Of a stretch of DNA of 34,570 bases, positions 1-7,828 are shown one piece after another. Source of the stretch: Porticoccus sp. (lineage in GTDB: Bacteria; Pseudomonadota; Gammaproteobacteria; Pseudomonadales; Porticoccaceae); contig PANQ01000035.1 of assembly GCA_002707685.1 (NCBI GenBank), forward strand, positions 73,288-107,857, written 5' to 3'. Below the pieces are notes generated by a model that was not told where the DNA came from, did no database searches, and was given only the letters and a program-made list of their open reading frames with translations. How positions within the stretch are numbered: position 1 is the first letter of the stretch; every line of letters starts with the position of its first letter. A program made the translations under genes and the position numbers.

Positions 1-711
1 CGTCAGCGGGGCGTCGGTGCCTTTCTTGGCGTCGGTGTCGACCTGAACAGTTCGGCAAGACTGATTGAGCTGGCGGATTCCAATCGGGATGTTCTGGTTT
101 CTGTGGGCGTTCATCCGCTCCAGGAAACGTTGCCTGCATTGCCTGAAGTCGATGACTTGATCCGAATTGCCAGCCATCCAGCCGTCGTGGCAGTGGGAGA
201 AACTGGCCTGGATAACTATCACAGCCCGGACTCAGCGGCGTGGCAGGAAGAAAGTTTCATTCGCCATTTGAAGGTGGCAGATCAACTGAACAAACCCGTG
301 GTTGTGCACACACGACAGGCTCAGCAACAAACGCTGGCTATTTTGCGAGCACATGTGAATCAGGATGTCGGCGGGGTTTTACACTGCTTTACCGAGACCT
401 GGGCGATGGCTGAAGCCGCCATAGCGATGAATTTTTATATTTCCTTTTCCGGAATTATTACCTTTCGCAATGCCGCTGCCTTAAGAGAGGTGGTCAAGAA
501 AGTGCCGCTCGATAGGTTGTTGGTGGAAACGGATGCGCCCTGGCTGGCGCCGGTACCTTATCGAGGCAAGCAAAACCTGCCCGGCCATGTGATAGAAGTG
601 GCGCAGATGGTCGCCGATATAAAAGGTATTTCTTATCAGCAGGTTGCCGAAACGACGACCGCTAACTTCTCCGCACTTTTTCTCAGTGGACAATTGTTCA
701 GGCATTCGTGA
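1..711 (+). CDS. TatD-family metal-dependent hydrolase, 5' end cut by window
   Basis: The frame is open from base 1, so the gene begins outside the window; 236 residues are visible of a usual total near 260. The family (TatD/YcfH/YjjV) folds as a TIM barrel with a two-metal site and is associated with 3'-5' exonuclease or DNA repair hydrolase activity in the cytoplasm. The N-terminal HxH metal pair would lie upstream. Later ligands are visible: Glu in GETGLD, His in VVHTRQ, His in VLHCFTE, and Asp in VETDAPWLAP near the C-terminus. The internal GTG at 103 is not a start, because the residues before it (ending VLVSVGVHP) belong to the conserved family core. The gene is convergent with the DUF4340 gene, and a strong palindrome lies between them. 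Which TatD paralogue it is cannot be decided from this part. Confidence 0.93.
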   Translation, partial: RQRGVGAFLGVGVDLNSSARLIELADSNRDVLVSVGVHPLQETLPALPEVDDLIRIASHPAVVAVGETGLDNYHSPDSAAWQEESFIRHLKVADQLNKPVVVHTRQAQQQTLAILRAHVNQDVGGVLHCFTETWAMAEAAIAMNFYISFSGIITFRNAAALREVVKKVPLDRLLVETDAPWLAPVPYRGKQNLPGHVIEVAQMVADIKGISYQQVAETTTANFSALFLSGQLFRHS

Positions 712-781
712 TCGTCCAGCTTCCCTATGGCAAAAACTGCCTGCTTGGCTTTCTGCGATAATCACTTTAATGCACAGCTGA

Positions 782-822
782 CTACTTTCCTCCCAAGCAT
801 CGATGCTCCGGGAGGAAAGTAG
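782..822. terminator. Large palindrome between convergent genes, probable bidirectional terminator
   Basis: A perfect 13-base inverted repeat (arms 782-794 and 810-822) encloses a second perfect 12-base palindrome, AGCATCGATGCT (796-807). The outer stem continues on both sides with CTGA/GTCAG if one bulged base is allowed. It sits 70 bases after the TatD-family stop and 31 bases beyond the stop of the minus-strand DUF4340 gene. The position suits termination in both directions, but neither side has a clear run of T, so Rho-assisted or processing roles are possible. Confidence 0.6.
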
Positions 823-853
823 GTCAGGGTGGGGCTGTTCTCGGAATTGCTCG

Positions 854-1801
854 TCACTCTTCTTTGTCTTCGACCTTTTGTTCTTCCTGTGAAGCAACTA
901 TCAACTGACTGGATTGGGCGATCTCTTCGTAGTCACTTTTTGCAAAAGTAAACAAGGTATCTCTATCGTTGCGCTGCACGAAGTGTTGTCCATTATTTTC
1001 GTGGAACGTATAGCGCCATTTGTTATCACCAGATGTGACATCCAGCTTTACGGCATGACCCTCGGCGAGATCAGGCTTGTCCTTCACCAAACCCGTCACA
1101 CGGAGGTTTTTCAGGTTGCTGAGCAAATTCTCAATTTCCTGTTGATTTTTGGTCACGGGATTGGCTTGATTTTTCAGAACGGATGGGCTTTTGTGGGATA
1201 ACTGCCAGCTTTCGCCACTTTTCACCAAGACAAAGTCAGCTCCCTCAATACGGTCAACGTTGTTAGCCGCCAACAGAGACCTGTCCAACCAGTCAGTGGT
1301 TTTTGGGGGTATATCGGCCAGTTCCAGTTCTACCACATAAACCTGGTTACTCCCGGCCTTTCTTATGTGTAGTTGTTTGAGTCCCGGCGATGAGCCGATC
1401 AGAATTTCACTGAGCAGGTTTTCTCCGCTGTGGATGGCTATTCGACGTTGGGCATTTTCTTGATCCACTTCGAAACGGGAGTGGCTGGTCTGGTTTGTGG
1501 CAACCGGCCATGTCACTTTAAGTTGTTCAAACTTCTCCAGTAAAGCATTCACTTTGTCGCTCTGGGCGAGCAGCCCATCTCCCAGTAATTGCCACTCGCC
1601 ACTATTCTTGCTCTGGCCCAGGCCCAGTGAGACAGTGCCGGTTTCAGAGCTAATCGTGACCTTATCGACATTCTCCCAGTGGATATCCAGCAGAGCCTGG
1701 GGCAGGTTGCTGTTTGATTGATTCTGGGCATACCACCACAGACCTGCGATTACGATCAGCTGGATGGCCAAAAGGCCGCTCAACGCGGTTTTTGTATTCA
1801 T
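854..1801 (-). CDS. DUF4340 domain protein of a Gld-like ABC operon
   Basis: The 315-residue protein has one N-terminal membrane anchor (about residues 5-25, a hydrophobic stretch ending WWYAQNQ), a soluble domain on the outer face of the membrane, and a very acidic C-terminal tail. The DUF4340 family is usually found directly downstream of GldG-like genes; its biochemical role is unknown. The start at 1801 has AAGGAGC about 8 bases upstream and lies 14 bases after the stop of the permease-GldG gene, so it is the third gene of a minus-strand operon. I infer that it is an accessory part of the same membrane complex. The assignment to DUF4340 rests on context and overall character, not on a catalytic motif. 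Confidence 0.8.
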   Translation of the reverse strand: MNTKTALSGLLAIQLIVIAGLWWYAQNQSNSNLPQALLDIHWENVDKVTISSETGTVSLGLGQSKNSGEWQLLGDGLLAQSDKVNALLEKFEQLKVTWPVATNQTSHSRFEVDQENAQRRIAIHSGENLLSEILIGSSPGLKQLHIRKAGSNQVYVVELELADIPPKTTDWLDRSLLAANNVDRIEGADFVLVKSGESWQLSHKSPSVLKNQANPVTKNQQEIENLLSNLKNLRVTGLVKDKPDLAEGHAVKLDVTSGDNKWRYTFHENNGQHFVQRNDRDTLFTFAKSDYEEIAQSSQLIVASQEEQKVEDKEE

Positions 1802-1815
1802 CGTCTGAAGCTCCT

Positions 1816-4698
1816 TTATTTGGCTAACACATCGAGATAATGCTGTTGACGGGAACGCTGCTGTTTCCGCTGAATCAGTGCAATGATCGCCAATGCCAAA
1901 ATAGCCAGCGCATAGTTCAGATACTCCCAGAAAATCTGGGTATCATGATCCATCGGTGGCAGTGTTCTGTTGAACTGACCTCTTGCTCGAATACTGAGCA
2001 TGCTGGCGTCTTCCAGCGCCCAGTCCACCGTATTTGCCATCAACTGCATCGGATTCAGGTATTCGCTGCCCGCTGCGGAGTTCGCCATAGTCATGGTTTG
2101 ATCGCGCAGGAAATCATTTGAGCTATACAGGATGATTCTCGCTGAGGATGGTGAGTGTTCGGTCACACTGGAAAATCCTGCAAGGGATGTCCTGGTTTCT
2201 GTGTCGCTTGACGCATCATCCTCTGCCATTAGTGGTGAGTCTTTCCCCGCAAAGTAAGAGGTGAAACGACCTTCACTGATAACACCGAGTAAATAGGATT
2301 TCTCCTCTTTCGGTAGTGGAAACGCTGCGAAACCGTTTTCGTCAATTTCGGGCATGATGTCCATGCTGTCGGATATCCAGGAACTCTCCGAGCTGCGAAT
2401 CAATTCCGTAATCTCCCGATCGGTCTGCTTTTCAGCGTCGATGGTGATCGGTGAGGCCCAGGCTACTGTGACCTGTGGGACGTTGGCCGAAATTGGATTT
2501 CCCTCGTTTAATCCTTCCCCCCGAGCGTCGATAAAATAGGGGTAGTCAATGACTCGGATTTCCTGAACCCTATGGCCGCGCACATTACGGATCATGGGCA
2601 TCGGGAAGGAAGCATTTTGAGTATCCAGAACCAGCTTGTCTTCAATGTTGAAACCGTGATGGCTCAGCCAGTCCTGAAAGGCACCCTGAAGCTTTGCCAC
2701 GCCAAGCCCCTGTTGTGTCAGGGTAGTAGTAAACGGCGAGGCTGAAGCGACGACGGTGCCGCCTTTCATCAGAAACTGATCGATGGCAAAGAGTTCTTTG
2801 TCTTTCAAATTGTTTGGTGCTGCGATCACCAGAATATCTGCATCTGCCGATATGCTGCCGTCACTCAGGTCTTCCTGGGTAACATTGAGTTCGGCGCCCA
2901 GGGTTTCCTCCAACTGGACAAAGCGGGGAGTAGATATCCCGTATTGTTCCGTTTTCTCATCCACCTTTGGAGTTACCAGCGCTACATTTTTAGTGATGCC
3001 GGAGGCGAAGCGCTTGATGCTGGCTTTCAGGTTGCGCTCGAAACTTGCCCTGGTTGGCTCCTCAAAAGGAATTTGCCTTATCTGGTCGCCCTGTTCCAGA
3101 GTCAGATAAAAATAAAAACGCTCATCGCTGAATAGGCTTCTGGACATCGGCTTGAAGCCATATTTGCTAGCCAGCGCCTGTACCACCTGAGCATCGTCTG
3201 CATTGGGGGCCATATGGTTGACGACTAGTTGATCGCCAGCCTGCTGCTGTAGCGTATCAATGACGTCAGCGATGGCTTTTTTATACTCGACAAGCTCCCC
3301 CGGCAGTTGTTGGTCTTCTGAAATATACGTGTTCAGCACGAGTGTGCCGTCCACCATATCGAACAGATTGCCACCGCTGCGATAACTGTTGAGTACTTTC
3401 TTTAAACTGCGGGTGAGATCATATTCAGGATTGCGAAGTTGCACCTCAAGGCTGTTGTCTCCCTGTGATTTCACTTCAATCAAATCCTGAAAACCCAGTA
3501 CTTCAAATTCGTCGCCGTATTGCACCAGGATATTAAAATAGGAGTTCACGATGGCAGACTGATAACGGTCGGCTACCTGCAGTGGTGTCGCCCGAATGCT
3601 GTATTTGGTGTTTGCTTCTTCCTCCAGTTCCGGGTTGGTAACCGGGTCGAGGAACTCCACGCGAACTTTGCCTTTGCCCGCAATTTCGTATTCCCGAATC
3701 AGGTCTTTCATGCGGGGTACCAGAGGTGCCAGCAACGGGTGAGTTTTACTGCTGAAATACCCGCGAATTAACAGTGGTTCCTCTACCTGATCCAGGTACT
3801 GCCGGGTGGCATCAGAGATGGAATAAATATCACCCTCGGTAGTATCAATGCGCAGCAGGTTCACTTGCCCAAGCCAGAGATTGGCCAGCACCGCATTGGC
3901 CAACAGTAATCCGGTGATCACACGCCAGTTCTGATGCCGAGGTGTGCGTTTGAGGTTTGCCCAGCGCTCTTTTTCGAGAAAAAAAGTGTTTAATGTCAGA
4001 AATACAATGATGATACTGAAGTAGTAGTAGAGGTCCCGGATATCGATGACCCCTCGGGTAATTGAGTCAAATCGAGAGCCTGTCCCGAGCATTCTCAGCC
4101 ATTCCCCAGTTGTATTGCCAAATAAATCTGTAATGGTGGCCGTGCCCACCAGATAAAATAAACCACAGACGCCGACAGAACAGATCAGACTGATAATCTG
4201 GTTGTCGCTTCGGGCTGATACAAACAAACCAATGGACAGATAGGCTGCGCCCAGTAACAGGGCGGCGATATAGCCTGCCCAGACCGGCCCCCAGTCGAGC
4301 TCGCCCAGCTGTGCAACGGTGAAGGGAAGTGGCAGTGTCATCAGCAATGCTATGGCCAATAACAGCAGGCAGCCGAGGAATTTACCCAGAACAAAATGCC
4401 ACAGGGGGAGTGGTTGCGTCAGCACATGTTCCAGGGTGCCTGTGCGCCGTTCTTCACTCCATAGTCGCATTGTCAGGGTGCTTGTCAGGAAAATCAGTAA
4501 TACGGGCATCCATTCAAAAAGTGGGCGGACATCCGTAATATTTCTGGAGAAGAACGATTCGCCCCAGAAAAAAATAAACAGACTGATACCCGCGAAAGCG
4601 GCGAGGAACAGGTATGCAGTTGGTGAAGCAAAGAAAATGGCTATTTCTTTGGCGGCAATGCGGCGAATCAGGGGCAGATGTCTTTTTTCAGGCTGCAT
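1816..4698 (-). CDS. ABC-2 permease fused to GldG-like auxiliary protein
   Basis: The 960-residue protein joins two units. Residues 1 to about 240 are an ABC-2 permease (GldF-like) with about six membrane segments; the segment starting KEIAIFFASPTAYLFL and the cytoplasmic motif RLWSEERRTGTLEHVLTQPL are typical. From about residue 255 a further membrane segment leads into a large GldG-like domain (ABC_transp_aux; the IDTTEGDIYSIS motif is visible), which ends with a membrane helix near 926-942 and a basic tail. I chose ATG 4698, not the longer frame to 4788: it has GAGGAGA just upstream and overlaps the ATPase stop by 11 bases. In gliding Bacteroidetes the two parts are separate proteins, GldF and GldG. 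The substrate is unknown and no gliding motility is implied. Confidence 0.88.
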   Translation of the reverse strand: MQPEKRHLPLIRRIAAKEIAIFFASPTAYLFLAAFAGISLFIFFWGESFFSRNITDVRPLFEWMPVLLIFLTSTLTMRLWSEERRTGTLEHVLTQPLPLWHFVLGKFLGCLLLLAIALLMTLPLPFTVAQLGELDWGPVWAGYIAALLLGAAYLSIGLFVSARSDNQIISLICSVGVCGLFYLVGTATITDLFGNTTGEWLRMLGTGSRFDSITRGVIDIRDLYYYFSIIIVFLTLNTFFLEKERWANLKRTPRHQNWRVITGLLLANAVLANLWLGQVNLLRIDTTEGDIYSISDATRQYLDQVEEPLLIRGYFSSKTHPLLAPLVPRMKDLIREYEIAGKGKVRVEFLDPVTNPELEEEANTKYSIRATPLQVADRYQSAIVNSYFNILVQYGDEFEVLGFQDLIEVKSQGDNSLEVQLRNPEYDLTRSLKKVLNSYRSGGNLFDMVDGTLVLNTYISEDQQLPGELVEYKKAIADVIDTLQQQAGDQLVVNHMAPNADDAQVVQALASKYGFKPMSRSLFSDERFYFYLTLEQGDQIRQIPFEEPTRASFERNLKASIKRFASGITKNVALVTPKVDEKTEQYGISTPRFVQLEETLGAELNVTQEDLSDGSISADADILVIAAPNNLKDKELFAIDQFLMKGGTVVASASPFTTTLTQQGLGVAKLQGAFQDWLSHHGFNIEDKLVLDTQNASFPMPMIRNVRGHRVQEIRVIDYPYFIDARGEGLNEGNPISANVPQVTVAWASPITIDAEKQTDREITELIRSSESSWISDSMDIMPEIDENGFAAFPLPKEEKSYLLGVISEGRFTSYFAGKDSPLMAEDDASSDTETRTSLAGFSSVTEHSPSSARIILYSSNDFLRDQTMTMANSAAGSEYLNPMQLMANTVDWALEDASMLSIRARGQFNRTLPPMDHDTQIFWEYLNYALAILALAIIALIQRKQQRSRQQHYLDVLAK

Positions 4699-5668
4699 CT
4701 TTTGTCTCCTCTGCTGGTGTCTGCACCGGGGCGGTATTGACCTCCCTGAAAAGGGTTTCAAGATCGCGTTTTTCCTGGCTGATGCCATAGATATCGATGT
4801 CCGCTTGCACCAGCAGCCGGGTTATTTCAGGGATCAGTTTTTGTGGATTGGCGTCACCCTCAACACGCAGGCGGTAGTGGAAAGGCGATTGGTTGGCTTG
4901 AGCCGTATGGTCGGGCAGTGGCTCAATAGCAAGCTCGTCTTGCAATGAAGACAATGCTGAATTCACGGCTGTTATGCCGGCGGATGCTACCAGGAGCAAT
5001 GTGTTGCTCCTGCGCAATTCCTCTAGCCCTGCATCGACGGCCAGTCGGCCATGTCGAATAATCAATGCCCGATCACAAATGGCGTCCACTTCCTGCATTA
5101 TGTGCGTAGAGAGAATGACGGTCGCTTTGCTGGCAAGTGTTTTAATGAGTATTCTCATCTGCTCGGTTTGCGTTGGATCAAGCCCGTTGGTCGGCTCGTC
5201 CAGAATCAGTATTCTTGGCTTGCCGAGAATTGCCTGCGCGACGCCAACGCGCTGCTTATAACCCCTTGAGAGCGTGGCTATGGGAGAAAGCAGCTTGTCG
5301 ACCAGTGCGGTTTCCCGAATAACGCGTCTTATTTCCTGAACTTTATCTTCCTCTGCAAGGCCTTTCATATCACCGACATAATCCAGGTAATCGGCTACGG
5401 TCATTTCGGGATAGATGGGGAGGTTTTCCGGAAGGTAACCGATCTCAAGCTGTGCTTTTTTGGGATCAACCTGCAAATCAATATTATCAATCGTGATGCT
5501 ACCGTTATTGGGTTCCAGATAACCACTGAGCATTTTCATGATGGTGGTTTTTCCGGCACCGTTGTGGCCGAGCAGGCCGACGATTTCACCGTGATCGATT
5601 TTGAAATTCACCTCATCCACAGCTTTAAAATCGCCATAGAAGCGGGTTAACCGGGTAACTTCCAGCAT
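4688..5668 (-). CDS. ABC transporter ATPase, GldA/ABC-2 type
   Basis: The 326-residue protein is the cytoplasmic motor of the neighbouring permease. The Walker A motif GHNGAGKTT is at residues 34-42, the signature is LSRGYKQRV at about 133, Walker B with its glutamate is ILILDEPTNGLDP at about 153, and the switch histidine lies in LSTHIMQE. A C-terminal extension of about 100 residues beyond the core is usual in ABC-2 ATPases. ATG 5668 has a strong AGGAGG about 6 bases upstream. It is the first gene of a three-gene minus-strand operon and overlaps the permease gene by 11 bases, suggesting translational coupling. The family is sometimes named after multidrug or copper (NosF) exporters; the GldG-like partner argues for the Gld-type branch. 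Confidence 0.93.
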   Translation of the reverse strand: MLEVTRLTRFYGDFKAVDEVNFKIDHGEIVGLLGHNGAGKTTIMKMLSGYLEPNNGSITIDNIDLQVDPKKAQLEIGYLPENLPIYPEMTVADYLDYVGDMKGLAEEDKVQEIRRVIRETALVDKLLSPIATLSRGYKQRVGVAQAILGKPRILILDEPTNGLDPTQTEQMRILIKTLASKATVILSTHIMQEVDAICDRALIIRHGRLAVDAGLEELRRSNTLLLVASAGITAVNSALSSLQDELAIEPLPDHTAQANQSPFHYRLRVEGDANPQKLIPEITRLLVQADIDIYGISQEKRDLETLFREVNTAPVQTPAEETKDAA

Positions 5669-5957
5669 GTGTCCTCCTACGCTGACGTAATTTTATTGTT
5701 TTATAACGGGGGCAATGGGGCGGTTTTCCTCGGGGGGAGGGGGGCGAGCCAATATTGACGGGCGAGGTAGGGTTTTATCGCAGAATATAAACATCACTTC
5801 CGGATTTCCTATTCTTTCGGTTGGGCTCTTTGGGCTCCAGTCGGGCTGTTCAGGCTTTCAGCTGCTCATGATTGGGGCTTGGGTGAAAAATTCAAGCACT
5901 CGAAATTTACAGATGGGATAAAGCAGAAAAAGTTCCCGGAAACGATGATGAAATTGG
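5669..5957. other. Non-coding gap upstream of the ABC operon with a G-run cluster
   Basis: This 289-base stretch lies between the phosphorylase stop and the ABC ATPase start, both on the minus strand. It must hold the operon promoter, but I see no convincing -35/-10 pair. The plus strand carries four G runs of 5, 4, 6 and 6 bases between 5708 and 5744 (loops 4, 11 and 1). A 68-codon plus-strand frame at 5715-5921 has no ribosome site and a composition dictated by the G runs, so I do not call it a gene. Further right are loose repeats of GGGCT near 5823-5860. Confidence 0.5.
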
Positions 5958-6875
5958 TCAATCCGGCGTCACATTTTTCAATAATTCGAGACAGCCAATC
6001 TGATTCAGCTGTGTGAGTTGCTGGTCATCTTTGACCAGGATGGTGCCGGCAAACCCCAGCGCATTTATCGCCAGGTTGTTAAAGCTGCTTTGGCTTCGTG
6101 GAACAACCCAGATGTGTTCTCGGGTCATCAGCAGATTGTGTGCCGGTGCCAGGCTGGCAGCCAGATCGTGCATCTCAAGCTCACTGAGAATCCTATGATA
6201 ATTGCGGCAGTTGAGCTCGGCGCAGCGTCTGATTTCATCGGACTCGTTGCCAACGGGATATGCTGTTCTTGCAACTCTGTGGGGAAATGGCAGTGTTGAC
6301 TGCTTGCTGTCTTCTGCAGCCAAGGGCAGGTGTTTGAACAACGGCTCGAAGGGGTAGTTGTTGTCGGCCTCATTTTTGATCTTGGGAAAGGGAATCATCT
6401 GCAGGTGTTTGTGGGTAATGCTTGAACCGGCCTCGGGGCCGCCATTAAAAAAAACCAATCCCTGTTTGGCCTGCAGGCAAATCAACGCTGCATGAAAGTC
6501 TTCGCTATTGAGTGGTTCACGCTGATGGGCGAATTCCGTTGTTACCATCAGTATGTGATGGTCCATCACGTTAAACTTATTTAACAGGCAGCGGTAATGC
6601 TCTGTCAGTTCACCCACATAAAGCGCCGGTTCGTAGGGTAAAAAAGGGTCAAAGTCCTCGGGTTTTTTGGTCTGGGAGGCCGCATCTTTAGTCGCCTTTG
6701 ATTTGCGGGCAAGGTTGGCCACAACTCTGATTTGCAGGTGGAGGGTGTGTTGGCCAAGTGTAACCTGTTGCTCGATACAGCGGGTGGGAATCGATTTAAG
6801 TGCCCCGGATGAGAGGGCCGACTGCGTAACCGTCTTTACTTGTTGCCAGAGTGCTGTCCCGTAAAGATTGCTCAA
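5958..6875 (-). CDS. ATP adenylyltransferase (Ap4A phosphorylase)
   Basis: The 305-residue protein belongs to the HIT-like Apa1/Apa2 group, which phosphorolyses diadenosine tetraphosphate to ATP and ADP and so controls a stress-linked nucleotide. The key motif is THKHLQMIP at about residues 153-161, an H-x-H-x-Q catalytic site, preceded by a glycine-rich loop NGGPEAGSS. The N-terminal part holds the family pattern DPFLPYEPAL and a following VMDHHILMVT strand. The start is TTG 6875, supported by TAGGAG six bases upstream; no nearby in-frame ATG fits. It is divergent from trmH across 134 bases and transcribed toward the ABC operon. Most gammaproteobacteria use the unrelated symmetrical hydrolase ApaH, so a phosphorylase here is a useful metabolic marker; whether ApaH is also present cannot be seen. 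Confidence 0.88.
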   Translation of the reverse strand: MSNLYGTALWQQVKTVTQSALSSGALKSIPTRCIEQQVTLGQHTLHLQIRVVANLARKSKATKDAASQTKKPEDFDPFLPYEPALYVGELTEHYRCLLNKFNVMDHHILMVTTEFAHQREPLNSEDFHAALICLQAKQGLVFFNGGPEAGSSITHKHLQMIPFPKIKNEADNNYPFEPLFKHLPLAAEDSKQSTLPFPHRVARTAYPVGNESDEIRRCAELNCRNYHRILSELEMHDLAASLAPAHNLLMTREHIWVVPRSQSSFNNLAINALGFAGTILVKDDQQLTQLNQIGCLELLKNVTPD

Positions 6876-7009
6876 TGGGTTCTCCTAAATTAAACCGTTG
6901 CTGAAAAGTGCCGCGTAGAAATTATTTTGCGTATGAGTCAATCTGCCTGCAAGCATCAGTTACAATTTGTTGGCTTATCAATCCGTTCCTCAAACAGGCA
7001 TGTTAAATA

Positions 7010-7693
7010 ATGACGCCGCAACGCTTTGAGAAAATTCAGCAGGTGCTGAACCATCGCCAACCGGATCTGACGGTGATTACTGATCAGGTTCACAAGGGAC
7101 AAAACCTTTCTGCCATCCTTCGTACTTGTGATGCCGTTGGCATTCATCGGGTGCACGCTGTTTATGATACCGGCTATTTTCGGCCACACACGGGGACCGC
7201 AATGGGTTCCCAGAAGTGGGTTAAAACCGAGGTTCACCGGAAAATTACCGTACCCATTGAGCAGCTCCAGCGGCAGGGCTTTCAGGTCTTTGCCGCCCAT
7301 TGTGATGAGGGGGGTGCCATGGATTATCGTGACGTCGATTACACCAGGCCAACCGCGTTGGTTTTAGGCGCAGAAAAGCGCGGTGTCAGTGGGCCGGCAC
7401 TGGATATAGTGGACGGTTGTGTGGTGGTGCCGATGATGGGCATGTCTGAATCGTATAATGTCTCGGTGGCCTGTGCGATCATCCTTGCTGAGGCGCAGCG
7501 CCAGAGGGCTATTTCCGGGCTCTACCGAGAGTGTCGTCTGCCGGATGAACAATACCGACAGTTATTGTTTGAATGGTGTCAACCAGTGATTGCCAGATTT
7601 TGTCGGGCGCGGGATCTCGCCTATCCTGAATTGGACGATACGGGACACTTGGTGAATCCCCAACAATTTTCAGCTTTGGCAAACCGCTCTTAG
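7010..7693 (+). CDS. trmH: tRNA (guanosine-18-2'-O)-methyltransferase TrmH
   Basis: The 227-residue protein matches the length of E. coli TrmH (229). It is a SPOUT methyltransferase that puts a 2'-O-methyl group on G18 in the D-loop of tRNA using S-adenosylmethionine. Motif 1 is seen as NLSAILRTCDAVGIHRVH near residues 29-46 with the catalytic Arg in it; the knot region includes LVLGAEKRGVS and the cofactor loop VVPMMGMSESYNVSVA. A C-terminal extension after about residue 170 is typical of TrmH and separates it from RlmB and TrmL. The start at 7010 has only a weak ribosome site. It stands alone, divergent from the phosphorylase gene. Confidence 0.93.
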   Translation: MTPQRFEKIQQVLNHRQPDLTVITDQVHKGQNLSAILRTCDAVGIHRVHAVYDTGYFRPHTGTAMGSQKWVKTEVHRKITVPIEQLQRQGFQVFAAHCDEGGAMDYRDVDYTRPTALVLGAEKRGVSGPALDIVDGCVVVPMMGMSESYNVSVACAIILAEAQRQRAISGLYRECRLPDEQYRQLLFEWCQPVIARFCRARDLAYPELDDTGHLVNPQQFSALANRS

Positions 7694-7752
7694 TGTGATG
7701 TGCGCTCTCTTTCCAGTTTTTCTTGCAGTACTAATAAGTCACAAACTTGCCA

Positions 7753-7779
7753 TTGAATATGATTAAAAAGCGCTAGAAT
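7753..7779 (+). promoter_or_regulatory. Possible promoter of the acyl-CoA dehydrogenase gene
   Basis: TTGAAT (7753-7758) and TAGAAT (7774-7779) are separated by 15 bases; TTGCCA at 7747 gives a 21-base spacer instead. Neither spacing is ideal. The -10 element is the better half and lies 49 bases before the start codon. Confidence 0.25.
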
Positions 7780-7828
7780 CGACTCACTGTATTTATTTTT
7801 CGGAAGCATTTTTCAGAAGGTTCAGACC

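Noticed and set aside
4319-4948. 209-codon plus-strand frame opposite the permease and ATPase genes
   Set aside because: Antisense shadow of two clear genes; Arg, Ser and Cys-rich text without family motifs and no ribosome site.
5715-5921. 68-codon plus-strand frame in the gap before the ABC operon
   Set aside because: No ribosome site, glycine-rich composition that follows from the G runs, and no recognisable protein features.
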